Source: Rhynchosporium graminicola (lineage: Eukaryota; Ascomycota; Leotiomycetes; Helotiales; Ploettnerulaceae). From it: a stretch of 64,000 nucleotides of DNA. Numbering within the stretch: position 1 is the stretch's first letter; each line of letters opens with the position of its first letter. The position numbers were made by a program, and so were the translations under genes. The stretch spans positions 1 through 64,000 of the forward strand of contig FJUW01000079.1 of assembly GCA_900074885.1 (NCBI GenBank), in the 5' to 3' direction. Positions 1 to 12,773 of the stretch are shown piece by piece. The notes under the pieces were generated by a model. It saw nothing but the letters and a program-made list of their open reading frames with translations, was not told the DNA's origin and ran no database searches.

Positions 1-3000
1 AATAGTTAAAGATATAATAGTAGTATTACGTTACTAAACTGCGATTCAGTTATTAAGAAGCTTATCTATCTCGTGAAAGGTAATAAAGAAGATCTTATCG
101 TTAGAAGACTTCTAGCGTTTATATAAGAGATAGAAAGCTAGGCCGCTAATCGTATAAATCTCTAGCGCAAGAAGCTCTAGAAGAGGTCTAAGTATACGAG
201 GTAATCTTTATTGCTTCCGAAATATCGTAATAGCTATTTTTATACTTTAAGTAGCTTCTATTAAGTCGCGAGATAGTATTCCGAGTAACTATTAGTCTAT
301 AGTATAAATTGCATAGGCGTAGTCTTATACGTAAGTCTTTAATATAGAGACTTCTAATTAGGGTTAAAGTAGAGATTCACGCGGGATATAAGCGATAATA
401 TCGCTAAATCGTACGCACTTTAGCCGTATATCAGTAGCTTCTCTAGAGTATAAAGACTTCTCTTTACTACTCTATTCTTATTCTTTAGGTAATAAACACT
501 TAGGCTCGTTATATCTATAATAAGTAGTATAAACGCCGGAGAAACAGTCCTAACTAATCGGCGGTAGTAATAGAGGGTTAATTACCTATAGAACACTCTC
601 TAGGGAAGAGTTTTAGATATTTTTATAGCTATAAGTCTCCCTAGAAATACGCTTCCGAGCTAGTAACGGTTATTTAATAATAAAGATAGAGTTAATAACA
701 GCTCGAATATTAACAGGAGAGTTAGCTACGCTTCGCTATTCCTCGTACGCTTCCCAGAACTAATCAAGGCGTTCGTTTCGCTCGTTAGCGTCGTATTAGT
801 AGCATTAGTAGGTATAGTATTTACGTAAGTCCTTGATCTCGATCAGAGAGCTATAAACATTACTAGGAGGAGTATATAGTAGCTAAATAATCTATCGTTT
901 AGAGGCATCTAAGAGTACTTGATATTCCGAAAGCTAGGTCCTTCCGAGTATAATACTATAGTTTCTGAGAGTAGTAATAAGAAAGGGAGTAAATACCTAA
1001 ACGCGACGATCTACAATTAAATTAAGTATTATATAGTAACTAATAGTACTACTATTAACGCTATTAAAGCCTTTAATAGGAATTACGTTTAGCAGAGAGT
1101 AAATTAAAGGTTTTAAGAAGAAGGAAAGGGATTTAAGAAAAGAACGATTAATAAAACAGTATCTATTAGCTCCAGAATCAAGAAGTGCAGGTAGCTTATA
1201 TAAGAGTCTATTCTTAGTAAGAGTAGCACGTATAGTGAATAATTAACTACTAAGAAGCTTTATAAGGTTAAGATATCGCATATCTCGTATACTACCTAGG
1301 AAGGAGTCTTTCCCTAAGCGTAGTCTTTTACTAGCGGTTTAATATACTCCTAGGCGTTATCGTACGTCTCTTCGTCGTTATTATCTTCTAACTCGCTATA
1401 AACATCGTTATTAGCGTTAATTACGTTGATTCGATACAGAGTATTAGGTCGAGCTAACGATAAGCGTAGATATAAGGTAGGCGTAAAGTGATAAGGAGTA
1501 TTCGCCGGCGATTATGCACGAGGCGTATCGTTTCGTGCAGAGTATAATACTTATTTACTAGTCGTACTAGTGTTCTCGGGCGTAAGAAGACTAATTTACA
1601 GATAAGAAGAGAAGTTAGTACTATAGCGCTAAGAGGAGGTATTTATAGGGCGTTCCTGAGTCGCGCTAGCCTTAGCTGAAGACTCGGAATAATAAGTCTT
1701 TTTAATAAATTAACCTTAGTCTTTAGCTTATATAGCCTTAATATATTCTTCTAGTATCCTTAACGTTCAGTACTATTAGAAGAGCTATTTCCGTAGCCGT
1801 ATAGGTAGCTTCTCCTATAAGTCTATTTTCAGAGTCGATTAATCATTTACTCTAGCTTTACGAGCTAGCGTAGGAAACTCGTAGTAGAATATCTAGAAGG
1901 TCTACTTATAATCTATCTTTAGCGCGGAGTAGCTAGCTCTTATAGTTTATTAGTCGTATAGATTAGATAAGAAGAAGACAAGTTAAGTAATTATATCGAG
2001 TAAATCGATTATACTGCCTTCTTCGTTATATTCTAGTTCTAAGAATAAGAGTTCTAGGTAAGCTCTAGCTATTCCTTCTATTTAGTTAAGTAACTAATCT
2101 TTATAGTAATCTTTATCGATAAAGTAGCTAGAGTAGCGCCGGAGGGCGTTACGTATCTATACTTCCTAGAGTTTTAGAGAGTAGTCGATTCTATTAGAGA
2201 GCTTATTTAGAAGGTTCGGTATCTTCTCTATACGCGTAGCGTATAATATTAATAATATTCCTCCGGTAGATTATTCTCGACGACGATTATTAGGCGTAAG
2301 AGTAGTATTATCTTCTTTAATTAATAGTAATAGTATTATACGCGATTAAATATTATTAAACGATATAGACTTAGTAGAGCGCTAGGTAGTTAACTAGCGT
2401 AGTTCTAGGAACTCGTCCTGTAACTAGCGTAGTTCTATAGATAGGTTAGCGTTTAATTATCTCTCCTCCGCGAGCTTCCTTTCTGCCTCTTATAGCTAGT
2501 AAGCGTAGTCTTCCTATAAGTTACTTATAGTTACTATAAATATAGGGGTATTATCGGGGAGGTTTAGCGACTTAGTAAGTTTGTTAATTATAGTAGGAGT
2601 TAGAGAGCTTAACTCGGACGAGGTGTTATCGCGAGTACTCTCTACTATAGGGAGAGGTAGGTTATAGCGAGTATTACGAGTTACCGAAGAATAGGAAGTA
2701 GAGGAAGTCGGAGAACCGGTAGTCGATTTATCGGACTTAGGTTACTTCGGTTTAGGTACTATTCTTCAAGTTTATACTTAGTATAGGCCTTCTTCGTATA
2801 GCGTAATCTCCTGCGTTTAGTAGCTCTAGGTATAGAGGTATAATATAAGTAGATATTTACTATCTTCCTAGATATAAGTAAAAGAGTTATAGATAATATA
2901 ACGCTTACTCTAGAAAGGTCTTAAAACTACCTGAGTAATAAGACCTCATATTACTATAAATATAAAGTAGTAAGAATCACTTGAGAATCTATAACTAAGG

Positions 3001-3131
3001 AGTAAAGAAGTAGAGAGAGAATAGAAGTATATATATGAAAAGGGGCCCCTAAACTCTACTTGTGTAATCTCGCTTAGTAGTAAGTATTTCTACTAATAGG
3101 GAGAGACCTCCAAACCTGACTAGTCGTCACA
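1..3131 (-). mobile_element. LTR retrotransposon fragment with gag-like remnants, distinct family
   Basis: The right border at 3131 reads CGTCACA on the plus strand, so on the minus strand the element opens with TGTGACG, an LTR-like start. Directly outside, AGTAG (3132-3136) corresponds to AATAA in the uninterrupted copy near 14336, which fits a 5-bp target duplication after RIP. Minus-strand translation of about 1300-2760 gives a gag-like protein broken by stops: a charged coiled-coil-like part (motif AERKLAEER) and a Pro/Asn/acidic part further on. I found no second LTR, so the element probably runs past the left edge of the window. It was inserted into gypsy copy 1. The family was not identified. 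Confidence 0.55.
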
Positions 3132-3928
3132 AGTAGGAGTACTTAGCGATTATATTCCTAGTGAATTTCGCTTTTATTTTCCTTTCCCTCTTAGTTAGTA
3201 CTTCCTTAATAAGGTATTAACGTTCTCTAGGGTAAGAGATATTTAGAGTAAAGAAAAGTATAATAGATTAGGTTCGGAGGTAAAGCGGGGGGGATCGCGT
3301 CAGGTTCCCCTAGAACTAGAGGGGTCTCTAGTTTATTAGTTAAGAGCTATAATAATAGCTTAAAAAGTGGTATATCGGGGCTATTTCGGTAGCGATACGT
3401 AGAGGTTAAAGTTCTGAGGTATTTATTATACTTTCTTTAAAATCTATCTATAATTCCTTTATACTAAGGGAGTTATTAAAGGAGTATTAGCGAAAACCTC
3501 CTTTATTATACTATTTGCGATAAGCTAAATTAAACCCTAATTTATAGTTATCCGAGAGATCTCTAGTATCTCGGCTATATACGAGTAGTTATCGAATAAC
3601 TAACTTAGTAGTAAGATATTATAGTAAGCTATCTCTAGCTATCTTAATCTTTTTATTTAATATAATAATATAAGACTTAAGGCGGTATATAAATAAGAAT
3701 AAATAAGTAGGGAAGCTAAGAGCGATCTTATATAGTCTACTACGAAGGAAATAAAAAAATAAGAAAGGAAGAAGAAGAGAGATAGAGTATAAAGCACCTT
3801 ATATATATATACTAGTACTAGTCCGATACTATACCGGGTCAGATACTAGTTCTGCCGGGATACTTATAAACTTAGGCCCTATTATCTATCCTTCTTCTCA
3901 TGTGATATTCAGGTGAGCTGTCGTCATA
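3132..3928 (-). mobile_element. Ty3/gypsy retrotransposon copy 1, 5' fragment
   Basis: This segment is a diverged copy of 14336-15129, the 5' LTR and start of the internal region of the full element. It holds 3132-3660 of internal sequence plus a 268-bp LTR at 3661-3928. The rest is displaced leftward by the LTR element that ends at 3131. The two copies differ mostly by C/T and G/A changes, as expected of RIP. The flank on the right (from 3929) is sequence of DNA transposon A, so this copy had inserted into A. No matching target duplication can be checked because the other end lies outside the window. Confidence 0.75.
3661..3928 (-). repeat. 5' LTR of gypsy copy 1 (268 bp)
   Basis: One of four 268-bp LTRs of the same family here (others at 4497-4764, 5609-5876 and 14862-15129). 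In element orientation the LTR starts near TGTGACGACA and ends near TGTCGTTACA, a short terminal inversion, now partly mutated to TA. A TATATATA stretch lies about halfway, a plausible promoter. Confidence 0.8.
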
Positions 3929-5608
3929 CTAGGAGTATAAGGAGACTATACCGGAGGAGGTTAAGAAAGTTATATTATAAGGTACTAATATAGGAAGCTA
4001 TTTAGAAGCTAATAAGGCGTCTGCAGAGGGTATTAGGCTCCTGTTCGATATTCCGGTAATAAAGATAAATTATAGTAAGACTCTCTCTTCTTCTGCTTCC
4101 TCCCTTTTCTCTCCTTTACTTCTTCTGCCTCTCGACGCTTAATAAGCTCTCTTAATAAGTCTCCTCTATAAAGTATAGAAAGCTTATTAATTATAATAAC
4201 TCTTTCTTTAATATTATAGCCCTAGCGAGTTAAATTAGCTCCTGAGAGGTAATAATACTTATTATTATTTACTTAGTAAAAGCGAGTAGTTGAACTATAA
4301 GAGCTAACTTTATAAGCTTATAGTACTTGAATTAAAGTTAAGAGCTCCTTAAAAGTTCCTATTTCAGCTTAATAGCTTAGTTTCTCCTCTTCTATTAACT
4401 ATACTATTACTATACGAGGTTTCTTAAGCTTTAGTACTTCCTCTCTCTCCTCTCTCAGATCTCTATATATACGCTTTAGAATAGTAATAATTAGAGTATG
4501 ACGACAGCTCACTTGAATATTATATGAGAAGAAGGATAGATAATAGGGCCCAAGTTTATAGGTATCCCGGCAGAACTAGTATCTGACCCGGTATAGTATC
4601 GGACTAGTACTAGTATATATATATAAGGTGCCTTATACTCTATCTCTTTTCTTCTTCCTTCCTTATCTTTTTATTTCCTTCGTAGTAGACTATATAAGAT
4701 CGCTCTTAGCCTCCCTACTCGTTTATTCTTACTTATATACCGCCTTGAGTCTTATATCGTTATATAGAGGCTTTACTAGTACTAGATCTTTCTATAGAGG
4801 TCGAACTATACTCTGAGGAGTTAAGACAATACTAAAGTAAATCTAAAGTCTAAGTATCTTCTCCTTACCTTTAGCTCCCTAGTTTAAAACTCGTTTAATA
4901 ATATAGTCGAAATTAGCTAAATTACTAATATCTACTTTAGTCGGATTACTATTAGCTCTATATATAGCGTACTAGTAAGTATAATCTCTTCTTAAGCTAG
5001 AAATACCTCTTAAATTAATAGTATTATCTGCTACCTCTCTAGTAGTCTCCTTAATCGATTAGTAAGTATATCCTTTCTCTCTTAGCTTATTTGAAATACT
5101 ACTAATTATACTACTAATACGCTCACTATCTAGGTAGTATCGAATTTCTAACTCTATAACCTATATAATAATCTGCAGAAGCGAAGAAGAGAGTATAATC
5201 GATTCAGGTGGAGGTAGAGGCGTCGATTGGCTTACTATAGCTAGTGCTAGTACTATAGCTGGTACTAGTACTAGTACTAGTACTATAGCTAGTACTATAG
5301 CTAGTACTGTAGCTGCAACTGAGTCTATAGTAGGCTCAGTAGACTTAGTTATAGTACTCTTAGTATTGATTTTCAGGGTTATTTTAGCTAGTTGTACTAG
5401 CGCAGAAGGTAGTCGAGTACGTAGTTTAGTCGATTTATGTCCTTTTAGAGCTTTTATACTAATCTTAGAAGCAGATTTAGGAGATATAGCCGTAGACTGA
5501 ATATATACTCTATAGATTAAGAGCTTTAAAAAGAAGTAGTTTAGAGGTAAATCGGTATAGTATTCATAGAGCTTCAGTAGTTTCTAGTTCTAATAATTAT
5601 AGTATATT
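3929..5608 (-). mobile_element. Tc1/mariner-like element A, main fragment
   Basis: Reading the minus strand, this segment matches element B (15179 to about 16680) over its length, apart from a solo LTR inserted at 4497-4764. It continues after the gypsy insertion at 15130-15178, and its terminal repeat resumes at 18381-18418 after element B. It carries the same non-transposase open frame remnant as B and the same AGTACT/ATAGCT short tandem repeat (about 5232-5320). The transposase half is not in the window, because gypsy copy 1 interrupts at 3928. Confidence 0.72.
4497..4764 (+). mobile_element. Solo LTR of the gypsy family
   Basis: A complete 268-bp LTR in plus orientation, starting TATGACGACA and ending near TCGTTATA. 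It is flanked on both sides by the exact 5-bp duplication TAGAG (4492-4496 and 4765-4769). Element A sequence continues on both sides. This is the footprint of an insertion followed by LTR-LTR recombination. Confidence 0.9.
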
Positions 5609-5876
5609 TATAACGACATAAGACTCAAGGCGGTATATAAGCAAGAATAAACGAGTAAGGAGGCTAAGAGCGATCTTATATAGTCTACTACGAAGGAAAC
5701 AAAAAGATAAGGAAGGAAGAAGAAGAGAGATAGAGTATAAGGCACCTTATATATATATGCCGGTACTAGTCCGATACTATACCGGGTCGGATACTAGTTC
5801 TGCCGGGATACTTATAAACTTAGGCCTTGTTATCTATCTTTCTTCTTATATAATATTCAGATAAGCTATCGTTATA
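5609..5876 (-). repeat. 3' LTR of the full gypsy element
   Basis: 268 bp, first bases TATAACGACA and last TATCGTTATA on the plus strand. It is more heavily mutated at its right end than the 5' LTR. It is bordered by target duplication ATATT on the left and the polypurine tract on the right. Confidence 0.9.
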
Positions 5877-6839
5877 TTACCCCCCCCCTAAGAAGAGCTT
5901 AACCCTAAGCTCAGAAAGTTATAGTTTATACTAGAATTAGTCTTTATTATAACTATTTTCGTCGATATTCGCGTAATAAGCGCTAGCTGCTCTTTAGTAG
6001 TAGTAAATTCTTTATTAAGTTCTAACTAGTTACGTTACTATAATAGTACTATATTAGTCGTAGCTTCTAAATCGGGCGGTAAGCGGTATTTACTTTATCT
6101 ATTTATAGTAAGAGTCGAGTTCAAGTAGGGCATAAGGTATATAAAGGAAAGGGTTTATTAATATTAGAGCCTTTCTTTTTTAACTACGATAACTACTTCA
6201 ACTTATAAGTTTACTCTCCCTAGACTGCGATATAGCTCCTATAGTAAGTATAGTTACTAACTACTATAGTAATCTACTATAATCTTATATATCAATCGAC
6301 CTAATTAACTCTTCTCTTAATATAAGTAAGTTTCTTATCTTAGTTTTAGGGATAGTCCTTAAGTATAGTACGAGAGTTTCACGGATCTATAATACTAACT
6401 CCTATAGTACTTTTACTAGTTCTTACTAGTACTCTTTCGGCGGCATATTATATATATTACCTGCGATATATTCGCGCTTTCCTTAAAATAAAGTATAATA
6501 ATACTCTTATTTTAGAACTCTTATACTCGTTTAATAAGCTTAACTCTAAGCTTTATAAGTATTATTCAGCGTTAAAAAGCGATTATAAGTATATAAGTTA
6601 CTTAAATATAAATATAATTATATATACTAACGTGTTATAGTTACCTAACTATATTAATATAGAGTATACTATTCTATCTAGTTTACTTCCTAGTAGTAAA
6701 GCTAAGGATACGGAGCTAAATCGAAGTAGTATTATAGCTACTTATAAAGCTATTAATCAGATCTATTATCTTGCGAAATCTACTACTCTTACTACTATAT
6801 TAGAGATTACTACTATATAATTAGTAGAGACTTAGGCTT

Positions 6840-7330
6840 TAAGGCGTTCTATAGAGAAAGTATTTAAGGAGTTAGAGTTTATTAAGGTAATAAGTTATGA
6901 TCTTAAACCCTTAGATACTAGTATAATACTAACGCGATATAGGATTTAGATCTTCTAATAATCGATTCAGTGAAGTCTAAGTTAATAGCTAAAATAATAT
7001 TAAAGTAGATAAAGGAATTAAATAGTATTATATAGGAATTTGTAAAGAAAGCTATATTTAAAGCTATAATATCTAATACTAAGAGAAAAAGGAATTTACT
7101 TTCTAGTTCAGAGATAGCGTCAGATCTAGATACTCTTAGACTCTCTCTAAAGAAAAAAGCCTATAGGATTAGCTATTATACTTAGTCTACTACTAAAGCT
7201 ATATTAGCAGATTTAGGTAAGGAGTTAAATATAGTAGTTCCGGTTCTAGATATTCCAGATTTACTAGAAGCTCTAGAGGACTTAGGAGAGAAAGCTAGTA
7301 AAGTAGAAGTAATTAAAGAAGTAAAGTTTT
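6840..7330 (+). pseudogene. Antisense open-frame remnant between pol and 3' LTR
   Basis: The plus strand here, antisense to the retroelement, translates into protein-like sequence. In the frame ending at the TAG near 7330, about 85 codons contain a single TAG. They read as a Lys/Arg/Leu/Glu-rich protein with motifs such as SSSEIASDLDTLRLSLKKK and DLLEALEDLGEKASK. Looser coding-like sequence continues upstream to about 6480 with more stops. I do not recognise the family. It could be an extra gene of the retroelement, since some fungal gypsy elements carry additional genes, or a captured or nested fragment. Nothing shows function today. Confidence 0.45.
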
Positions 7331-9284
7331 AGATATAGTATTATTATAAAGTATAATTAGGAGATTATTCCTAGTAATAAATTCTAATACTAGTAACTAT
7401 AATAGCTTATTATCCTCTAAGTAACTATAGTTATCTATTCTGTTTTCCTAAGCCTTAATCTACTAATCTAGTTTACGCGAAAGTCTAAGTTTACTTAAGT
7501 TAGTAGTATAGAAGTCTCTAAGCTTATACGGAGCACTTATTAAGTCAGAAGTATTATATTAAGTTAGGTCCGGGTCGTAGCTTAGCTAGCTAACTTAATA
7601 CTTTAGATTACCTCTTAGGAGCTATATAATAAGTATATCTTATAACTCCTACTCTTCTTCAGTAGCGATAACCTCCGGGAGTAAGTTTAATAACTCCTAG
7701 CTTAGTAATAGGTCGTCCGGGTCCTTAAAGAGCAATTCGGAGGCGAATATCTTATAAATAGAAGATCCCGGGGGTAAATCTAGCTTATAGGAATATCTAA
7801 TCTTAGCTAAGACTTAGTATAATCCTACCTAGAGACTAGATAGCTTCTTATTTAGCTAGTAATTCTTAAGGTTCCTTATAGAGAGAAATACCTTATCTTT
7901 AACTTTCTAGTCGATACTATACTATTTCAGGTCAGTTATAGCGCTTATCTTATACTAAGTAGCTAGTATATTAGCTTTTATAACCTCGATAGCGGATTTA
8001 GTACGTTTAGCTAAGGATTTAGTATTAGTATAATTAAGCTTCTCTTAAAGTATAAATCAAGTAAGTTACTTCTAGTACTAGCTATTCCGTAGTAGTATAC
8101 TATATTTAAGGGTATATAGCGCTATACTAATAGAGTCGTAAGGTAGAGTTACTTAAGCGCGGTCTATTATTAGTAATAGTTCGCTCTAGTTACTCTAGTA
8201 GTAATTAATAAAAGGTCTAAGGCGTTAGTTAATATACTAATTTATAATCTCTATTTATCTATTAGTTTACTAGTAGAAAGAAGTAGAGAGCTTAACCTTA
8301 ACTCTAATTATATAGTAAAACTCTTACTAGAAGAATAAGACTAACTAAGCTCCTTAGTCGGATAAAATTAACTTAAGAGTATATCCGAAATAATATATCT
8401 ATTAGATAAATAACGTCGCTATCCCGCGGGTATCGATATTATAATAGTATAGTATTAATACGGAGTCTTTCCCTAGGTAGTTAATAAATACTAATATCTT
8501 ATTAAATCCTTAGTTATTAGGCGAGAAGTCCTTAAAATCTATAGCTAAGTACTATATAAGGTAGCTAAGTACTAGTAATAGGTATAAGAATCCTTACTAT
8601 TTCGTTTACTTCGGATAAGAGTACTAATAAGAGCGGTAATTATAAGTATACTGTTTTATATCCGATACGAGTCCTTTCTAGTAGTAATAAGTAGAAATTA
8701 TTTCGGCGGTCTTATAAGTATTTAGATAAGCAGAGGAAACTTGATTATAGATTTCGCTAATTAAATAAGTATATAATAAGATATAGCGTTATACGTATAG
8801 ATAACTATTATAAAGTAGTAAACTATTATTAATAGTATAACTATCTCCTAATATATTCTATTTATTAGAGAATAATTCTTAGTTGAATTAGTATAGCTTC
8901 TCGATCAAATCAAAGGAGTTATATATAGGTTCCGGTAGCGTATCAGTCCCTAGTGATATTAGGTATATATAACTAATTTAATCGATATAATACTTAGCTA
9001 GTTCCGCGTTAATCCTAAGGTCTAGGTAATCTAAAAGTAATAAAACCCGAGATCTACTATCCTATTTCTATTATTCTTATATCCTTAGATCTTTTCCCTA
9101 TAGCTAAGGATATTAGCTTTAGCGTTATCTTTACTAAGCGTATATATAATTTAAAAGTTAAATTCGGAAAGGAATTCTATCTATCTAGCTTACTTACTAG
9201 TTAGGACCTTAGTAGTTATAAAGTATTCTAAGGATCGATAGTCCGTATATACGCTAGTATAATATCATAGAGATATAAGTTCTA

Positions 9285-12200
9285 GTCTCTATTTCCGGAA
9301 AGACTTAATAATAGTATATAGCTCCTTATTATAGATCTCCTAGTTTAGTTTATATTTATTAAGAATATAAGAGTAGAATCTAATTAGATATTACTAGTTA
9401 TCTTTATATAATTAGAAGATAACTCTAGCTATTATACTATTAGAAGTATTAGTTTCTAGTTTAGTTTATAATTTAGGGTCGAAATAGTATAATTTCTATA
9501 CTAATAGTAGCTATTAATATAAATCGTTAAAAGACTTCTTATAATTATTAGTAAAATTCTATAGTACTATAGGTCGAGTAAGTACTAAGAGAGGTTTAGC
9601 GATAAGATCGAAATTCCGAATAAATTAATAATAGAACCTATAGAATCCTAAGAAGAATTTTATAGTTATTACCGTTTCGGAGTACTTCTAGTCTACTAAT
9701 AGTATTACTTTCTCAGGATCTAGCTTAATTCTATTAATAATAATAATATATCTAAGGTATTTAGTCCAAGTAATATGGAATTCGCTTTTCTTAATATCTA
9801 CTTAAAGTCTAGTATCTATTAAGTATTATAATACTAATTTAATATATTCCTTATATTCCTAGAGCGTTTCTAAGTATATAAGGATATTATCTAGATAAGC
9901 TATATAGAAATTATCTAAGTAATCTAGTAGTATATTATTTATATATCGCTAGTATATACTAAGTCTATTATAGAGCTTAAAAAGTAGTACTTTATATTTA
10001 TAGGATCCGAAGCGGGTTTAGAAGGTAATATACTCCTCTGATTCGGGGTCTATATAAATATAGTTAAATACTACTCGGATATCTAGTTTAATAAAGATTA
10101 CTACTTTAGATATATAAGTTAAAAGCTTATCGATCTTAGGTATTAAGTATAAATCCTTTTAAGTAATCGTATTAAGCTTATGATAATTAATATAGAAGCG
10201 TAATCCTCTATTAGCCTTTTTAATAAATAGTATAAGTAATATAAAAGGACTTTAGCTAGATTCGATAAATCCCTTATTTAGGTTCTCTATAAGATACTCC
10301 TTAGTTAATTATAATTAGTCTATAGATTACTAATATAAAAGCGAATATACGTTAAGTAATAGTTCTTCTAGAATAATTTTATAATCGTATAAGCGATATA
10401 GCAGAAGAATATTAGAATCCCGCTTAGAAAAGGCTTCCTTAAGAGTATAGTATTATTCTAGTAGCTTTTCAGCTATAAGTCGTTTAGTATTAGGATCCTT
10501 AGGAGAATTACTATTTAGATAGTCTTATAAGAAGTAATCTATCTTATAGATACTAGTAAAGAATAATTCAGAACCTTTATATTTTATATTAAAGTAAAAA
10601 GCTATAATACTAATTTAGTAAATCGGAATCGGTTTCTAGATCCTCGGAGGTTAAAAGGAGTACTTATAGTAAGGTTTCGGCGTAAGTACCTTTCTCGATG
10701 AATTCAGAGCGGAAAAGGGTTCGGATTCCTTAGTAATAAGCGGAAATAAGTTAAAGAGTAAAGATAATATATTAATATATTATATTACTACTATTTAGTA
10801 TAATTAGTATTAGTCTAGCTAGTTTATAACTAAGTCCCGCGCGTTAGCGTCGATTTAGTAAGATCGATTAATACTAGGTTTACGAGATAGTAGAATTATA
10901 ATTATCTCCTTATTATATTAGAAGGTAGCTAGATAGCGTTCCGATTATAATAGCTTATAGTAGAGCGTATCTAGCTTAACCTGAAATTATTATATCTATT
11001 TAATACTAATAATTATATCTTATTATCTNGTCTCTATTTCCGGAAAGACTTAATAATAGTATATAGCTCCTTATTATAGATCTCCTAGTTTAGTTTATAT
11101 TTATTAAGAATATAAGAGTAGAATCTAATTAGATATTACTAGTTATCTTTATATAATTAGAAGATAACTCTAGCTATTATACTATTAGAAGTATTAGTTT
11201 CTAGTTTAGTTTATAATTTAGGGTCGAAATAGTATAATTTCTATACTAATAGTAGCTATTAATATAAATCGTTAAAAGACTTCTTATAATTATTAGTAAA
11301 ATTCTATAGTACTATAGGTCGAGTAAGTACTAAGAGAGGTTTAGCGATAAGATCGAAATTCCGAATAAATTAATAATAGAACCTATAGAATCCTAAGAAG
11401 AATTTTATAGTTATTACCGTTTCGGAGTACTTCTAGTCTACTAATAGTATTACTTTCTCAGGATCTAGCTTAATTCTATTAATAATAATAATATATCTAA
11501 GGTATTTAGTCCAAGTAATATGGAATTCGCTTTTCTTAATATCTACTTAAAGTCTAGTATCTATTAAGTATTATAATACTAATTTAATATATTCCTTATA
11601 TTCCTAGAGCGTTTCTAAGTATATAAGGATATTATCTAGATAAGCTATATAGAAATTATCTAAGTAATCTAGTAGTATATTATTTATATATCGCTAGTAT
11701 ATACTAAGTCTATTATAGAGCTTAAAAAGTAGTACTTTATATTTATAGGATCCGAAGCGGGTTTAGAAGGTAATATACTCCTCTGATTCGGGGTCTATAT
11801 AAATATAGTTAAATACTACTCGGATATCTAGTTTAATAAAGATTACTACTTTAGATATATAAGTTAAAAGCTTATCGATCTTAGGTATTAAGTATAAATC
11901 CTTTTAAGTAATCGTATTAAGCTTATGATAATTAATATAGAAGCGTAATCCTCTATTAGCCTTTTTAATAAATAGTATAAGTAATATAAAAGGACTTTAG
12001 CTAGATTCGATAAATCCCTTATTTAGGTTCTCTATAAGATACTCCTTAGTTAATTATAATTAGTCTATAGATTACTAATATAAAAGCGAATATACGTTAA
12101 GTAATAGTTCTTCTAGAATAATTTTATAATCGTATAAGCGATATAGCAGAAGAATATTAGAATCCCGCTTAGAAAAGGCTTCCTTAAGAGTATAGTATTA

Positions 12201-12773
12201 TTCTAGTAGCTTTTCAGCTATAAGTCGTTTAGTATTAGGATCCTTAGGAGAATTACTATTTAGATAGTCTTATAAGAAGTAATCTATCTTATAGATACTA
12301 GTAAAGAATAATTCAGAACCTTTATATTTTATATTAAAGTAAAAAGCTATAATACTAATTTAGTAAATCGGAATCGGTTTCTAGATCCTCGGAGGTTAAA
12401 AGGAGTACTTATAGTAAGGTTTCGGCGTAAGTACCTTTCTCGATGAATTCAGAGCGGAAAAGGGTTCGGATTCCTTAGTAATAAGCGGAAATAAGTTAAA
12501 GAGTAAAGATAATATATTAATATATTATATTACTACTATTTAGTATAATTAGTATTAGTCTAGCTAGTTTATAACTAAGTCCCGCGCGTTAGCGTCGATT
12601 TAGTAAGATCGATTAATACTAGGTTTACGAGATAGTAGAATTATAATTATCTCCTTATTATATTAGAAGGTAGCTAGATAGCGTTCCGATTATAATAGCT
12701 TATAGTAGAGCGTATCTAGCTTAACCTGAAATTATTATATCTATTTAATACTAATAATTATATCTTATTATCT
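9285..12773. other. Exact 1744-bp direct duplication across an N: likely assembly artefact
   Basis: The sequence 9285-11028 repeats at 11030-12773 with a constant offset of 1745, and I saw no difference wherever I compared lines. The join at 11029 is a single N. Both copies carry the same part of the gypsy pol gene, including the reverse transcriptase core. A true duplication of this size in a RIP-active genome would be expected to diverge. An overlap between two contigs left unmerged at a scaffold gap explains it better. Confidence 0.85.

Noticed and set aside
4628..4816. 62-codon hydrophobic open frame
   Set aside because: It lies almost wholly in the solo LTR and runs into element A. Its hydrophobicity reflects pyrimidine-rich LTR sequence.
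5232..5320. Regular AGTACT/ATAGCT repeat, considered as a CRISPR-like or satellite array
   Set aside because: No spacers and no constant repeat length. It is a short tandem repeat within element A, mirrored in B at about 15540-15640.
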